This document shows positions 1 through 8,531 of a stretch of DNA of 52,612 nt, in pieces. The stretch's first letter is position 1, and each line of letters begins with the position of its first letter. The DNA lies in assembly GCA_903919125.1 (NCBI GenBank), contig CAIXGS010000008.1, forward strand, positions 1 to 52,612, read 5' to 3'. The notes under the pieces were generated by a model. The model did not search any database, was not told where the DNA came from, and was given only the letters and a program-made list of their open reading frames with translations. A program made the position numbers and the translations under genes. Origin of the DNA: an uncultured Spartobacteria bacterium (lineage in GTDB: Bacteria; Verrucomicrobiota; Verrucomicrobiia; Chthoniobacterales; Chthoniobacteraceae).

Positions 1-144
1 GCCACCCGGACAGCCACCCGGACAGCCACCCGGACAGCCACCCGGACAGCCACCCGGACAGCCACCCGGACAGCCACCCGGACAGCCACCCGGACAGCCA
101 CCCGGACAGCCACCCGGACAGCCACCTGGACAGCCACCCGGACC
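1..144 (+). repeat. 12-bp tandem repeat coding for (PPGQ)n
   Basis: Twelve tandem copies of a 12-base unit (gccacccggaca) run from the left edge of the window. The first ten are identical; copy 11 has one C-to-T change and copy 12 diverges at its end. Read in frame 2 each unit is Pro-Pro-Gly-Gln, and the frame continues without a stop into the PEBP-domain gene, so this is a coding minisatellite making a Pro/Gln-rich linker. The array probably extends left of the window. Unit size is a multiple of three, so copy-number change would keep the frame. Confidence 0.95.
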
Positions 145-736
145 ACAACCCGCGTCGCAACCAAGACCGCAACCCTTAGCGCCACCCCCTTCCCCGTTGC
201 CCGCAAGCGCCCCGAATTCGAGCGGCTTCGTGCTTCGCAGTCCCGAGGTGACCAACGGCGGCACGCTCCCAGTCGAATACACTGGCGACGGCGCGGGCTC
301 CACTCTGCCTCTGGAGTGGAGCGGCGCGCCCGCAGGAACAAAGACTTTCGCCCTGCTTATGCACCACCTGGATCCAGCGGGCATAACCAAGTGGTACTGG
401 ATTCTATACAACTTGCCCGCAACGGTAATGAGTCTGCCAAAAAATGTGACTGGCCAAGGCGTCTTGGGAAGCAACTTCCAAGGGCGGGCGGGATATCAAC
501 CACCGCATTCCAAAGGGCCGGGTGCGAAAACGTACGTCCTTACTCTTTACGCACTCTCCAGCGCGCTGGATATCCGAGGCCCAGTAGAGTCCGTAAACTA
601 CAACACCATGCTTTCTGCAATGCAGGGCAAAGTACTTGCGAGTACCGATTTAAGTGTAGTCTATAACCGCACTGGAGCCGCAGATGAACCGCGCCCCGGA
701 CCGCCACCACGAGACCGCGCAAAGCCCAACAACTAA
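2..736 (+). CDS. PEBP-family (YbhB/YbcL, Raf-kinase-inhibitor-like) protein with N-terminal PPGQ repeat linker, 5' partial
   Basis: The 3' part of a gene whose start lies left of the window. The visible product begins with about twelve PPGQ units, then a Pro/Gln-rich stretch, then a roughly 165-residue phosphatidylethanolamine-binding domain. Domain support comes from the order SPEVTNGGTLPVEYTGDG (folded core start), PLEWSGAPAGTKTFALLMHH (strand with the conserved Trp-Ser), WILYNLPA, and the late GPGAKTYVLTLYALS motif, all typical of bacterial YbhB/YbcL proteins. The biochemical role of these bacterial proteins is poorly defined. The Pro-rich extension is unusual for the family and suggests an exported or surface-tethered form, but the signal peptide would lie outside the window. 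A TTG at 197 could be called as a start, but the upstream frame is open and repeat-coding, so it is probably not the real start. The gene converges on folA. Confidence 0.85.
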   Translation, partial: PPGQPPGQPPGQPPGQPPGQPPGQPPGQPPGQPPGQPPGQPPGQPPGPQPASQPRPQPLAPPPSPLPASAPNSSGFVLRSPEVTNGGTLPVEYTGDGAGSTLPLEWSGAPAGTKTFALLMHHLDPAGITKWYWILYNLPATVMSLPKNVTGQGVLGSNFQGRAGYQPPHSKGPGAKTYVLTLYALSSALDIRGPVESVNYNTMLSAMQGKVLASTDLSVVYNRTGAADEPRPGPPPRDRAKPNN

Positions 737-753
737 ACGGCGAGCGAGCTCAC

Positions 754-1209
754 TCAATTTGCGAGGTAATGGTGAACCTCAAAGCCTTCGTGCTTTTCCA
801 CCACACTTTCAAAGCGGAATAAATGTTCGAACTTCGGGAAGAACGTATCTCCCACGGGTTCGAGATCGACGACGCTCAAATAAAGATCCGAACATTTGGA
901 CAACGCTTGTTCGTAAATCTGCGCGCCTCCAATAATCCAGACTGGAGCAGGCGCATAGCCGTCTAAATTAAGTTCTTCAAGAGAGGAAACCACCTCCACT
1001 CCCAGCGCCTCAAAGCACGATGAAACCACGACATTGCGCCTTCCCGGGAGGGGCTTGCCGAGGCTTTGAAACGTCTTGCGCCCCATCACCACCACCCCAC
1101 CCATTGTGGCTCGCTTAAACCAACGAAAATCCTCCGGGAGGTGCCAAGGAATTCCACCATTCGCTCCAATCACTCTATTTCGGGCCATCGCGGCGATCGC
1201 TTTCATCAT
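754..1209 (-). CDS. folA: Dihydrofolate reductase
   Basis: Reduces dihydrofolate to tetrahydrofolate with NADPH, in the cytoplasm. The product is 151 residues, a normal length. Family signs: the N-terminal MKAIAAMARNRVIGANGGIPW with the Met20-loop region, LPEDFRWFK with the active-site acid, VVMGRKTFQSLGKPLPGR (NADPH-binding motif), and VWIIGGAQIYEQAL near residue 95. There are two adjacent ATG codons at the start; the second (1206) is equally plausible. It begins 13 bases after the thyA stop on the same strand, so thyA and folA are almost certainly cotranscribed. This is the usual pairing because ThyA produces the dihydrofolate that FolA recycles. Confidence 0.96.
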   Translation of the reverse strand: MMKAIAAMARNRVIGANGGIPWHLPEDFRWFKRATMGGVVVMGRKTFQSLGKPLPGRRNVVVSSCFEALGVEVVSSLEELNLDGYAPAPVWIIGGAQIYEQALSKCSDLYLSVVDLEPVGDTFFPKFEHLFRFESVVEKHEGFEVHHYLAN

Positions 1210-1222
1210 TCAAATATTCACT

Positions 1223-2017
1223 TCAAACGGAGATGGGCGCTCGAATGGCCGGATGCGGGTCGTAGCCTTCCAAAGTGAAATCCGAGTATTGAAACGCCTG
1301 GATTTCGCGAACACTGGCATTCAAAGACATCTTCGGTAAGGGGCGTATCTCCCTTGAAAGCTGCAGGTTCGCTTGCTCGATATGATTATTATAGAGGTGC
1401 AAGTCCCCGAAGGTGTGCACAAAATCGCCGGGTTTGAGGTCACAGATTTGCGCAACCATCAGGGTCAGGAGCGCGTAGGAGGCGATGTTGAAAGGCACGC
1501 CTAAAAAGAGATCCGCACTTCGCTGATACAGTTGGCAACTCAGACGTCCGTCGGCAACGTAAAATTGGTAAAGCGCGTGACAGGGTGGCAAAGCCATGAG
1601 GTGCAACTCGCCTGGATTCCATGCCGTGACGATGTGGCGGCGACTGTCTGGATCGGAGCGCAGGCGGGCGATGAGCTCTTTGATTTGGTTGATCGAACGG
1701 CCATCGGTGGCGCGCCAATCGGTCCATTGAGCGCCATAGACGCGGCCGAGATTTCCGTCTGCGTCGGCCCACTCGTCCCAGATGGTAACGCCCGCAGCAT
1801 GGAGCGGGGCGAGCGTGGTTTCGCCACGTAAGAACCAAAGCAGCTCGTGGATGACGCTCTTTAAATGGACTTTTTTGGTCGTGACCAAAGGAAAGCCCTC
1901 AGCGAGATCGAAGCGGGTTTGTGCTCCAAAAACCGAGCGAGTTCCCGTACCCGTGCGGTCCTGTTTCGGGTGGCCTTTCTCTAAAACGAGGCGGAGGAGT
2001 TCGTGGTACTGTCGCAT
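1223..2017 (-). CDS. thyA: Thymidylate synthase
   Basis: Converts dUMP and 5,10-methylenetetrahydrofolate to dTMP and dihydrofolate. At 264 residues it matches the classical ThyA length. Visible motifs: [19 protein letters not shown] near residue 20 (phosphate-binding Arg), the catalytic Cys in [32 protein letters not shown], and [11 protein letters not shown]. It follows mqnA by 40 bases and precedes folA by 13 bases, so it appears to be the third gene of an mqnE-mqnA-thyA-folA transcription unit. No flavin-dependent ThyX is seen nearby. Confidence 0.97.
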   Translation of the reverse strand: MRQYHELLRLVLEKGHPKQDRTGTGTRSVFGAQTRFDLAEGFPLVTTKKVHLKSVIHELLWFLRGETTLAPLHAAGVTIWDEWADADGNLGRVYGAQWTDWRATDGRSINQIKELIARLRSDPDSRRHIVTAWNPGELHLMALPPCHALYQFYVADGRLSCQLYQRSADLFLGVPFNIASYALLTLMVAQICDLKPGDFVHTFGDLHLYNNHIEQANLQLSREIRPLPKMSLNASVREIQAFQYSDFTLEGYDPHPAIRAPISV

Positions 2018-2057
2018 AAAATCAGGGGGTAAATCAGTGGGTTAAACCTCGAGGCGC

Positions 2058-2846
2058 TTATACAAACTCCAACCGGGTTTGAGAATCTGGAAGGAATCCA
2101 TGCTGAACCAGTTCTAGGCGAAAACGAGTTAAGCCCGCCAACTCATTAGCCCCTAGGTTAAAGCGGATATGTTGACTGAGATATTCAAGCGCCAGCTCGG
2201 AGCCAAACTCCGTTTCGGCCGCAGCGATCTCGGGGATGCGGGCGACCCCTGCGCGGGCAAGCTCACGAAAGGCATCCGCGACGCCGGGCACATCGGACAA
2301 ACCGCGTCTCAACACCCAAACGGCGTACACAAAGGGAAGCCCTGTCCACGCCGTCCACGCCTCCCCCAAATCCCAGAAACTCATCTCCTCAGAATGTTGC
2401 AAACGATAGGCTATCGCCTGATTCCCAATCAAAAGCCGCCCTAGCTCAGGGCCAGGTTCAATGCCAGGTTGAGCCACAACTAAGGGCAAATCCAAACCCA
2501 ACGCGCCTTTCGATAGCACTTGAAAAAGGTGGATTGAACTCAGCGATGCCGGATCCCCCACCACCCCGCGCAGCTGCGCCAAAGGCTGCTCGTGCGACAC
2601 GTACACGCTGTAAACCGGACCGTCACTCGCAATGGCGACGCCGTTGACCGCGACATACTGCTCAGGCGCGCGCAGCAACTCAAAAACTGGAACCAACGCC
2701 GCGTCCAACTCCCCCGCCTGCAATGCCTGCGCAAGAACGCGAGGGTGCGCCAACTGCACACCGTCCAGTCCGCAGATCAGCGGCCGGCTGTTTAAGTACT
2801 GCACGCAACCGATGCGAAGTCCTTTGAGCGCCTCAAACGTTCTCAT
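2058..2846 (-). CDS. mqnA: Chorismate dehydratase, futalosine pathway
   Basis: First committed step of futalosine-type menaquinone synthesis: dehydration of chorismate to 3-enolpyruvylbenzoate. The 262-residue product has the MqnA/MqnD periplasmic-binding-protein-like fold signs: IGCVQYLNSRPLI at the start, AGELDAALVPVFELLR, VYSVYVSHEQPL, and the later GNQAIAYRL and WTAWTGLPFVYAVW motifs. Its ATG overlaps the mqnE stop by 4 bases (ATGA), indicating translational coupling. With mqnE it shows that the organism makes menaquinone by the futalosine route rather than MenF/D. The remaining genes (mqnB/C/D) are not in this window. Confidence 0.93.
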   Translation of the reverse strand: MRTFEALKGLRIGCVQYLNSRPLICGLDGVQLAHPRVLAQALQAGELDAALVPVFELLRAPEQYVAVNGVAIASDGPVYSVYVSHEQPLAQLRGVVGDPASLSSIHLFQVLSKGALGLDLPLVVAQPGIEPGPELGRLLIGNQAIAYRLQHSEEMSFWDLGEAWTAWTGLPFVYAVWVLRRGLSDVPGVADAFRELARAGVARIPEIAAAETEFGSELALEYLSQHIRFNLGANELAGLTRFRLELVQHGFLPDSQTRLEFV

Positions 2847-4000
2847 GCGCCCGCGCCCTCGTGCGAGAGAGCCTTTGCAGGCTGTCCGAGCGTCGGCAAC
2901 CGGTTGTACTTCGTATCACGAGGAACAGGCTCCCGTCCGGCTTCTCGGATCGCCTTTTCGAACGCCTCCTGCTTTTGAGCGATGGGCGTCTTGGCACCGG
3001 CCATGTGGAAAATTTTCTCCTCCATGATAGTGCCGTGCAAATCATCAACGCCGTAGTTAAGCGCTAGAGAGGCCAAGGGAAGCCCGAAGCTGATCCAATA
3101 CGCTGTGATGTGATCGAAGTTATCCAGGAAGATCCGACTCACGGCCAGGGTGCGGAGTTCATCAGCGGCAGTCGTCGGAGGAATGTGCGCCATGTCAGTG
3201 GTCTCTGGCGCGAAAGCGAAAGGAATGAACGCCGTAAAACCCTTGGTGCGGTCCTGCAAATCCCGAAGTTGGCGCAGATGATCGACCCGTTGTTCGAGCG
3301 TCTCAACGTGCCCGAAGAGCATGGTTGCGGTGCTCGGCATGCCCATTCCGTGCCATATTTCGTGAACCTCCAACCACTCTTCGGCGCTTTCTTTGCCTCG
3401 ACAAATCCGGTCACGAACTCCGTCATCAAAAATTTCGGCGCCGCCGCCAGTCAGGGCGCCCAGTCCGGCCTGACGCAGCAGTTGAAGGGTTTCGAGGATC
3501 GGCTTTTTAAAAATGCGCTCCGCTAGATGGCGTATTTCTATCGCCGTAAACGCTTTCAAGAAAAGCTGCTCATCCAAAGCGCGCAAGGTTCCCAACAAAT
3601 CGAGGTACCACTGCGCCGGAAGATTCGGATGAAGGCCACCCACCATGTGGACTTCGTTGATCCCGTGTTCCAAACCTTTGCGTACCTTCTGCGCAATCTC
3701 TTCAATGGAAAGTTCGAATGCGTGAGGATCCCGCTTCTTGGCACCAAAGGCGCAGAACTGACAGTTAAGAATACAGTGATTGGAATAGTTGACGTAAAGA
3801 TTGCGAATGTAAGTCGCTACATTGCCGTTTTTACGCTCGCGCAAAACGTTTGCTATCGTCCCCAACGCATTCACATCGTTGTGCTTGAACAATGTCAGCG
3901 CTTCCTCCTCCAAAATGCGTTCCCCAGCCACGACTTTGTCGTAAATCGGACGCAATGCGCCGGGCAAAAGACGCGTAGCCACTAGGTGAGTAAAGTGCAC
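2843..4000 (-). CDS. mqnE: Aminofutalosine synthase (radical SAM)
   Basis: Joins 3-enolpyruvylbenzoate to adenosine derived from SAM, giving aminofutalosine. The 385-residue product carries a radical-SAM CX3CX2C cluster motif (HCILNCQFCAFGAKK) near residue 80. Later motifs ALTGGGAEIFDDGVRDRICR, KESAEEWLEVH, and YGVDDLHGTIMEEKI fit MqnE better than its paralogue MqnC. It is the first gene of the mqnE-mqnA-thyA-folA run and overlaps mqnA by 4 bases. About 160 bases separate its start from the ilvC terminator, so its promoter should lie at 4001-4160, though I see no sure -35/-10 pair there. Confidence 0.92.
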   Translation of the reverse strand: MHFTHLVATRLLPGALRPIYDKVVAGERILEEEALTLFKHNDVNALGTIANVLRERKNGNVATYIRNLYVNYSNHCILNCQFCAFGAKKRDPHAFELSIEEIAQKVRKGLEHGINEVHMVGGLHPNLPAQWYLDLLGTLRALDEQLFLKAFTAIEIRHLAERIFKKPILETLQLLRQAGLGALTGGGAEIFDDGVRDRICRGKESAEEWLEVHEIWHGMGMPSTATMLFGHVETLEQRVDHLRQLRDLQDRTKGFTAFIPFAFAPETTDMAHIPPTTAADELRTLAVSRIFLDNFDHITAYWISFGLPLASLALNYGVDDLHGTIMEEKIFHMAGAKTPIAQKQEAFEKAIREAGREPVPRDTKYNRLPTLGQPAKALSHEGAGA

Positions 4001-4162
4001 AGGGAAGCCTAAACAGCGACGGCACGCATTTCAATCTGAAGTCCAAATCCCGCGCGGAGAAACGCAAAAATCACCCGCCGCAAAACCAAGCCCGCGTCCA
4101 GCAAATCACCGCTTGATCGGTCTTGCTCATTCAGAAAGGGCCAAAACTCACGGGTACCTCCA

Positions 4163-4200
4163 CAAAAAAGGCGCGGAACGCCGAAACGTCCCGCGCCAAA
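4163..4200 (-). terminator. Rho-independent terminator of the ilvC end of the mre-ilv run
   Basis: A perfect 7-bp GC stem (GGCGCGG at 4170-4176 pairing with CCGCGCC at 4191-4197) with a 14-base loop. On the minus strand it is followed by a run of six T. It lies 24 bases past the ilvC stop, in the right orientation to end the transcript. Confidence 0.85.
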
Positions 4201-4223
4201 ATTTTCACCGAGCAGGTTCGAGC

Positions 4224-5252
4224 CTACTGGTAAGAGGCCTGTGTTCCTTTGAGATTGCGCTTAGCGATCCAAGGCATAAGGGCACGGAGTTCAGCGCCCG
4301 TCTTCTCGATCGGATGCGCTTCACCTGCGGCCAACAAAGCGTTGTAGTGCTTGTAGCCTCCTTCGTATTCGGCGACCCAGCCCTGTGCAAACTTGCCGGA
4401 TTGAATGTCCTTGAGGACTTCCTGCATGCGCTTCTTGGTGTCCGCGTCGATAATCTTCGGACCGACAGTCACGTCGCCCCACTTAGCGGTTTCAGAGATG
4501 GAGAAACGCATTCCAGCGATGCCAGCTTCGTTCATCAAGTCCACGATCAGCTTGAGCTCGTGCAAGCACTCAAAGTACGCCATTTCAGGAGAATAGCCAG
4601 CTTCCACCAGCACTTCAAAGCCAGCCATCACCAACGCCGAGGCGCCGCCGCAAAGTACGGCCTGTTCGCCGAAAAGATCGGTTTCAGTCTCTTCCTTGAA
4701 GCTGGTTTCTAAAACCCCAGCCCGAGTGCCACCGATGCCCTTCGCCCACGTGAGCGCAGTTTCCTTTGCGTGACCACTCGCGTCTTGGAAGACGGCGATG
4801 AGTGTCGGCACGCCTTTTCCTTCGGTATACTGGCGGCGCACGATGTGGCCCGGCCCCTTGGGAGCGACGAGGATCACGTCGACGTCTGCTGGAGGAACGA
4901 TCGTCTTGTAATGGATAGAAAAGCCGTGGCTGAAAAGGAGCGTCTTGCCCTTGGTCAAATTGGGCTCGATGTCTTTCGTGTAAGCGGCGGGCTGCTTGGT
5001 GTCGGGCAATCCGACAAAAATGACGTCTGCGCGGCGCACTGCTTCCGCCGTGTCGAATACTTCAAAGCCGCGCTCTTGAGCGACTTTGCGGGAATGGCTT
5101 TCGGGATAAAGACCGACGATGACGTGCACGCCGGATTCCTTGAGATTCAGCGCGTGTGCGTGTCCTTGGGAGCCGAAGCCTAGAACGGCGATGGTTTTGC
5201 CGTGGAAAAAAGCGAGGTCGGCGTCCTTGTCAGTGTAGATTGTAACAGCCAT
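4224..5252 (-). CDS. ilvC: Ketol-acid reductoisomerase, class I
   Basis: Second common step of valine/isoleucine synthesis: isomerises and reduces acetolactate or acetohydroxybutyrate using NAD(P)H and Mg. The 342-residue product is a short class I enzyme. Motifs: the Rossmann [17 protein letters not shown] near residue 26, [18 protein letters not shown], the Mg-binding stretch [14 protein letters not shown], and the C-terminal ISETAKWGD domain motif. It follows ilvH by 58 bases on the same strand and is the last gene before a strong terminator. The acetolactate synthase large-subunit gene (ilvB) that often sits with these two is absent from the window. Confidence 0.97.
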   Translation of the reverse strand: MAVTIYTDKDADLAFFHGKTIAVLGFGSQGHAHALNLKESGVHVIVGLYPESHSRKVAQERGFEVFDTAEAVRRADVIFVGLPDTKQPAAYTKDIEPNLTKGKTLLFSHGFSIHYKTIVPPADVDVILVAPKGPGHIVRRQYTEGKGVPTLIAVFQDASGHAKETALTWAKGIGGTRAGVLETSFKEETETDLFGEQAVLCGGASALVMAGFEVLVEAGYSPEMAYFECLHELKLIVDLMNEAGIAGMRFSISETAKWGDVTVGPKIIDADTKKRMQEVLKDIQSGKFAQGWVAEYEGGYKHYNALLAAGEAHPIEKTGAELRALMPWIAKRNLKGTQASYQ

Positions 5253-5309
5253 GAGATGGTGGTTTTTGGTTAGTGTTGAGAGTGATTACAAAAAACTAGG
5301 TTTGGGAAA

Positions 5310-5789
5310 CTAGTCGTCCCGGCGGGCCAGAGCAATTTTACCGGTCCGAGTGAGGTCTGAGATGCCGAAGGGCTCCATCAGGAAAATGAACTTACCGATC
5401 TTGCTTTCATCGCCCGTGATTTCGATGGAAATGTTACGGCGCTGAACATCGATGATTTTGGCGCGGAAAATGTCGCAGATCTGCATCACTTCGGAACGAT
5501 TTTCGGGTGAGGCGGTGACGCGCATCAGAACCAGTTCGCGATCTACGCTTTGGTCGTCGCTGTAGTCCTGCAACTCGATCACGTCGATGAGTTTGCGTAA
5601 TTGTTTGGTGACCTGCTCCAAAACCGCATCATCTCCGCGCACGACAATGGTCATGCGAGAAGTGTTCGGATCCAAAGTGGGGCCGACGTTTAGAGTGTCG
5701 ATGTTGAAGCCGCGCCCGCTGAACATGCCAGCGATGCGCGTCAAAACACCGAATTTATTTTCAACCAGAACCGAGATCGTGTGACGCAT
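5310..5789 (-). CDS. ilvH: Acetolactate synthase small (regulatory) subunit
   Basis: Regulatory partner of the IlvB/IlvI catalytic subunit; carries the valine-responsive ACT domain. The product from the ATG at 5789 is 159 residues, normal for IlvH, and starts MRHTISVLVENKFGVLTRIA, the canonical beginning. Further signs are FSGRGFNIDTLNVGPT and the C-terminal second ACT-like half (residues 80-150). An in-frame TTG at 5816 would add nine residues (MAQPPPPFR) with a weak AAGG upstream; I prefer the ATG because it matches the family start. It is followed by ilvC. The catalytic subunit must be encoded elsewhere. Confidence 0.93.
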   Translation of the reverse strand: MRHTISVLVENKFGVLTRIAGMFSGRGFNIDTLNVGPTLDPNTSRMTIVVRGDDAVLEQVTKQLRKLIDVIELQDYSDDQSVDRELVLMRVTASPENRSEVMQICDIFRAKIIDVQRRNISIEITGDESKIGKFIFLMEPFGISDLTRTGKIALARRDD

Positions 5790-5900
5790 GCGAAAGGGGG
5801 GCGGAGGTTGCGCCAAGCTGAGCCTTGGGTCAAACTCAAAGTGGCGAGAGTAAAAAAAACCCGTTCTTTGAGAGAGTCGCTTTCGATTGGATCCTCCACC

Positions 5901-6851
5901 TCAAGGCTTAGAATTTCGGGGTACTGACCCGCTCAAACCCTCCTCGTAAACCGGTCGCCTCAAAGCGAAACCCAAAAACAGAACTCCTATCACGATCAGG
6001 AAAAAGGAGAGAAACACACCCCGAGGCATTCCATAATTAAAGTCTTCCGGTTGTCGAAATTGCTCCCCGGCGATTCGCAGCAGCGCGTACAGGATGAAGA
6101 ATGTGCCGGTCAACACACCGCGAGGAACCCGCAAACGGGTACGCATCAACCAGAGGACCACGAACAGCACGACGCCTTCCAGCAGCGCCTCAATGAGTTG
6201 CGACGGGTAGCGCGGAGGCAGAACTGTACGCAACGCCTGTTCCAAAGCGGCGGAGTCCGGTCCACCTTCCCGCAACAGAGCCGTTAAAGCATCCGGAGCA
6301 AGATTCACGAAAGGCGTCTTCTCCAACAACTCGGGGTGTTCGCGAAGCTCTGAGGGAAACTGGACCGCCCAAGGAACCGAAGCCATGCGCCCGTAAAGTT
6401 CGCCATTGATGAAATTTGCGATGCGCACAAAAAACAGTCCCGGCGGTGCCACGCTCACCAAACCGTCACCAATACCAGTCCAAGAGACACGATGTTTCCA
6501 CGCGTAATAGTACGTGTAAGCCACAAGCCCAAGAATGCCGCCGTGACTGGCCATGCCGCCTTCCCAAACCCTCACGATACTGAGCGGTTCCCGACAAAAA
6601 CGCTCAAAATCGTACAACAAAGTGTATCCCAAACGTCCCCCGAGCAACACCCCGAACAAGGCCGCCCAAGTGATAAAATCACTCACGTTCTCGACCTTCA
6701 GCGGCGTGAGATGCCTTTTCGCCAAATAAACGCACAGTTGGTACCCGACGAGAAACCCAAGAACGTAACACAGCCCATACCAGCGGATGCCCACTCCCTG
6801 AGCAAATTCCCACACAAACGGCCCCAACCGGTGGAGATAAAAATGCTCCAT
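5901..6851 (-). CDS. lgt: Prolipoprotein diacylglyceryl transferase
   Basis: Inner-membrane enzyme that moves diacylglycerol from phosphatidylglycerol to the lipobox Cys of prolipoproteins. The 316-residue product has about seven hydrophobic segments. Motifs: IRWYGLCYVLGFL in the first segments, GGRLGYTLLYDFERF, GGMASHGGILG (region of the essential His), RIANFINGELYGR (the Lgt signature, with Ala in place of the usual Gly before Asn-Phe), and YPSQLIEALLEG plus LRIAGEQFRQPE toward the C-terminus. It lies between rng and ilvH on the same strand, with 60 bases on the rng side and 84 bases between its stop and the TTG that could begin ilvH. The Gly-to-Ala change in the signature is mild and probably tolerated. 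Confidence 0.94.
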   Translation of the reverse strand: MEHFYLHRLGPFVWEFAQGVGIRWYGLCYVLGFLVGYQLCVYLAKRHLTPLKVENVSDFITWAALFGVLLGGRLGYTLLYDFERFCREPLSIVRVWEGGMASHGGILGLVAYTYYYAWKHRVSWTGIGDGLVSVAPPGLFFVRIANFINGELYGRMASVPWAVQFPSELREHPELLEKTPFVNLAPDALTALLREGGPDSAALEQALRTVLPPRYPSQLIEALLEGVVLFVVLWLMRTRLRVPRGVLTGTFFILYALLRIAGEQFRQPEDFNYGMPRGVFLSFFLIVIGVLFLGFALRRPVYEEGLSGSVPRNSKP

Positions 6852-6911
6852 GGAGAAGTTCCTCTCGAAGAGAACGCCTTTATCAGGTAAGTGGCTAAAT
6901 GGGCTGGAACC

Positions 6912-8492
6912 CTAGGGCTTCAACTCGTTGCCGCTCTGTGCATCCACGATCATAAAACGCTCGTGATGAAAGGTCGGATCGGAGCGGAACGTCAAACGCC
7001 CGGCGTACTTCCGCTCAATTTCCACCAAAAGCTCCTCGTCCTCACTGCGCAGACGGGTCATCACGTGAGGGTTCACGGTGACTTTGAGCTCGTGCACTTC
7101 GGGGAATTTGCGGAGCACGAGATGCAAGGCCCGTTGCAATTCCACGCTCATCGTCATCGAGCTTTTCACCTTGCCACGGCCGTTACAATACGGGCAGGAC
7201 TCGTAGACTGCACCGGAGATGGACTCCTGCGCGCGTTGCCGCGTCATTTCCATGAGCCCCAGCGGAGAGATAGGCAGGACATGCGTCTTAGCCTTGTCGC
7301 GCTTCAGGCGATCCTTCATGCGCTGGTAGACCGTTTGCTGGTCCTTCCGGCTCTTCATGTCAATGAAGTCGCCGATAATCAGCCCACCGATATTGCGCAG
7401 ACGCATCTGGCGGGCCATTTCATCAGCCGCCTCAATATTGGTCTGTAAAATGGTCTTCTCGACATCCTTGCCGCCCTTGTTGCGCCCCGTATTGACGTCG
7501 ATAGCGATCAACGCCTCGGTTTCGTCGATGACGATATAGCCGCCGCAGGGCAGCCAAACTTGGCGATGAAAGGCGTCGTCGATTTGCTTTTGCACTCCAA
7601 AGCTCTCAAAGATTGGCTGAGTGCCACTGTAAAACTGGATCCGGTTGCGGGAACGTTTAGAGATCTGACCGACTAATTCGCCCATGCGCTTGACGGCCTG
7701 TTCGTCGTCACAATGCACTTCGTCGATTTCATCAGTAAGAAAGTCACGCACGGTACGTTCCACGAGATCCGGTTCCTCGAAGGCGCACACTGGGGCGGGA
7801 CGCTTGTTGACGGTCTCCTCAATTTTGCGCCACTGCTCCAGCAGCAACCCCAAATCGCGGACAAAGTAACGGGCACGCTGCCCCTCTCCCACAGTGCGAA
7901 TAATCACGCCCATCCCTGCAGGAACATCGAGTTCGCGAAGAATTTTGCGCAAGCGCTCCCGTTCTTTGGGAGATTCGATTTTGCGCGAAATACCGCTTTG
8001 ATCACTGTAGGGCATCAGCACTAGGTAGCGACCGGGAAGCGACACATTGGTGGTGATGCGCGGGCCCTTGGTGGAAATCGGACCCTTGGTGACCTGAACA
8101 AGCACCTCACTGCCAATGGGATATATTTCGGGAATGTCCTTGGCAGTGATGCGGCGCTTATCGTTGCCGCCACCGTTGCCGCCACCGCGTTCCACCTGCT
8201 CGACACCGCTGTCGAGGGCGGCTGGGAGCGCATCCCAGAAGTGGAGGAAGGCGTTTTTCTCAAACCCGATGTCTACAAACATGGCCTTGAGACCATGTTC
8301 GATATTTTTCACGCGGCCCTTAAAAATAGAGCCGACGATGTTGCGGTCGGTTTGCCGTTCGATGGAGTACTCTTCGAGGACTCCATTTTCGAGCAGCGCG
8401 ACGCGACGTTCGAGTTTCTCAGAGCTGATAATGAGCGTGTTGCCGGTCCGCCGAGGGGCGAGCCCGAGCAGGCGTTTAACGCGTTCGGTCAT
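6912..8492 (-). CDS. rng: Ribonuclease G/E family endoribonuclease
   Basis: Single-strand-specific endoribonuclease for rRNA maturation and mRNA turnover. From the ATG at 8490-8492 the product is about 526 residues, RNase G-like in length with no long RNase E scaffold tail. An S1-type RNA-binding domain lies at about residues 35-120 (NIVGSIFKGRVKNIEHGLKA). It is interrupted by a Gly/Arg/Asn-rich insertion (RGGGNGGGNDKR). The catalytic region has AIDVNTGRNKGG and IIGDFIDMKS with the metal-binding Asp residues, and the Zn-link motif CPYCNGRGKVKS follows. An upstream in-frame start at 8525 would add 11 residues; MTERVKRLLG looks the more natural start. It follows mrdA, as the related gene often does in mre loci. 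Confidence 0.94.
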   Translation of the reverse strand: MTERVKRLLGLAPRRTGNTLIISSEKLERRVALLENGVLEEYSIERQTDRNIVGSIFKGRVKNIEHGLKAMFVDIGFEKNAFLHFWDALPAALDSGVEQVERGGGNGGGNDKRRITAKDIPEIYPIGSEVLVQVTKGPISTKGPRITTNVSLPGRYLVLMPYSDQSGISRKIESPKERERLRKILRELDVPAGMGVIIRTVGEGQRARYFVRDLGLLLEQWRKIEETVNKRPAPVCAFEEPDLVERTVRDFLTDEIDEVHCDDEQAVKRMGELVGQISKRSRNRIQFYSGTQPIFESFGVQKQIDDAFHRQVWLPCGGYIVIDETEALIAIDVNTGRNKGGKDVEKTILQTNIEAADEMARQMRLRNIGGLIIGDFIDMKSRKDQQTVYQRMKDRLKRDKAKTHVLPISPLGLMEMTRQRAQESISGAVYESCPYCNGRGKVKSSMTMSVELQRALHLVLRKFPEVHELKVTVNPHVMTRLRSEDEELLVEIERKYAGRLTFRSDPTFHHERFMIVDAQSGNELKP

Positions 8493-8531
8493 GGATAAAA
8501 TTTTGGTAAAAAAGGTTGAAAGCACTGGGGT

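Noticed and set aside
1-144. CRISPR-like repeat array
   Set aside because: Repeats are contiguous with no spacers and encode PPGQ in an open frame.
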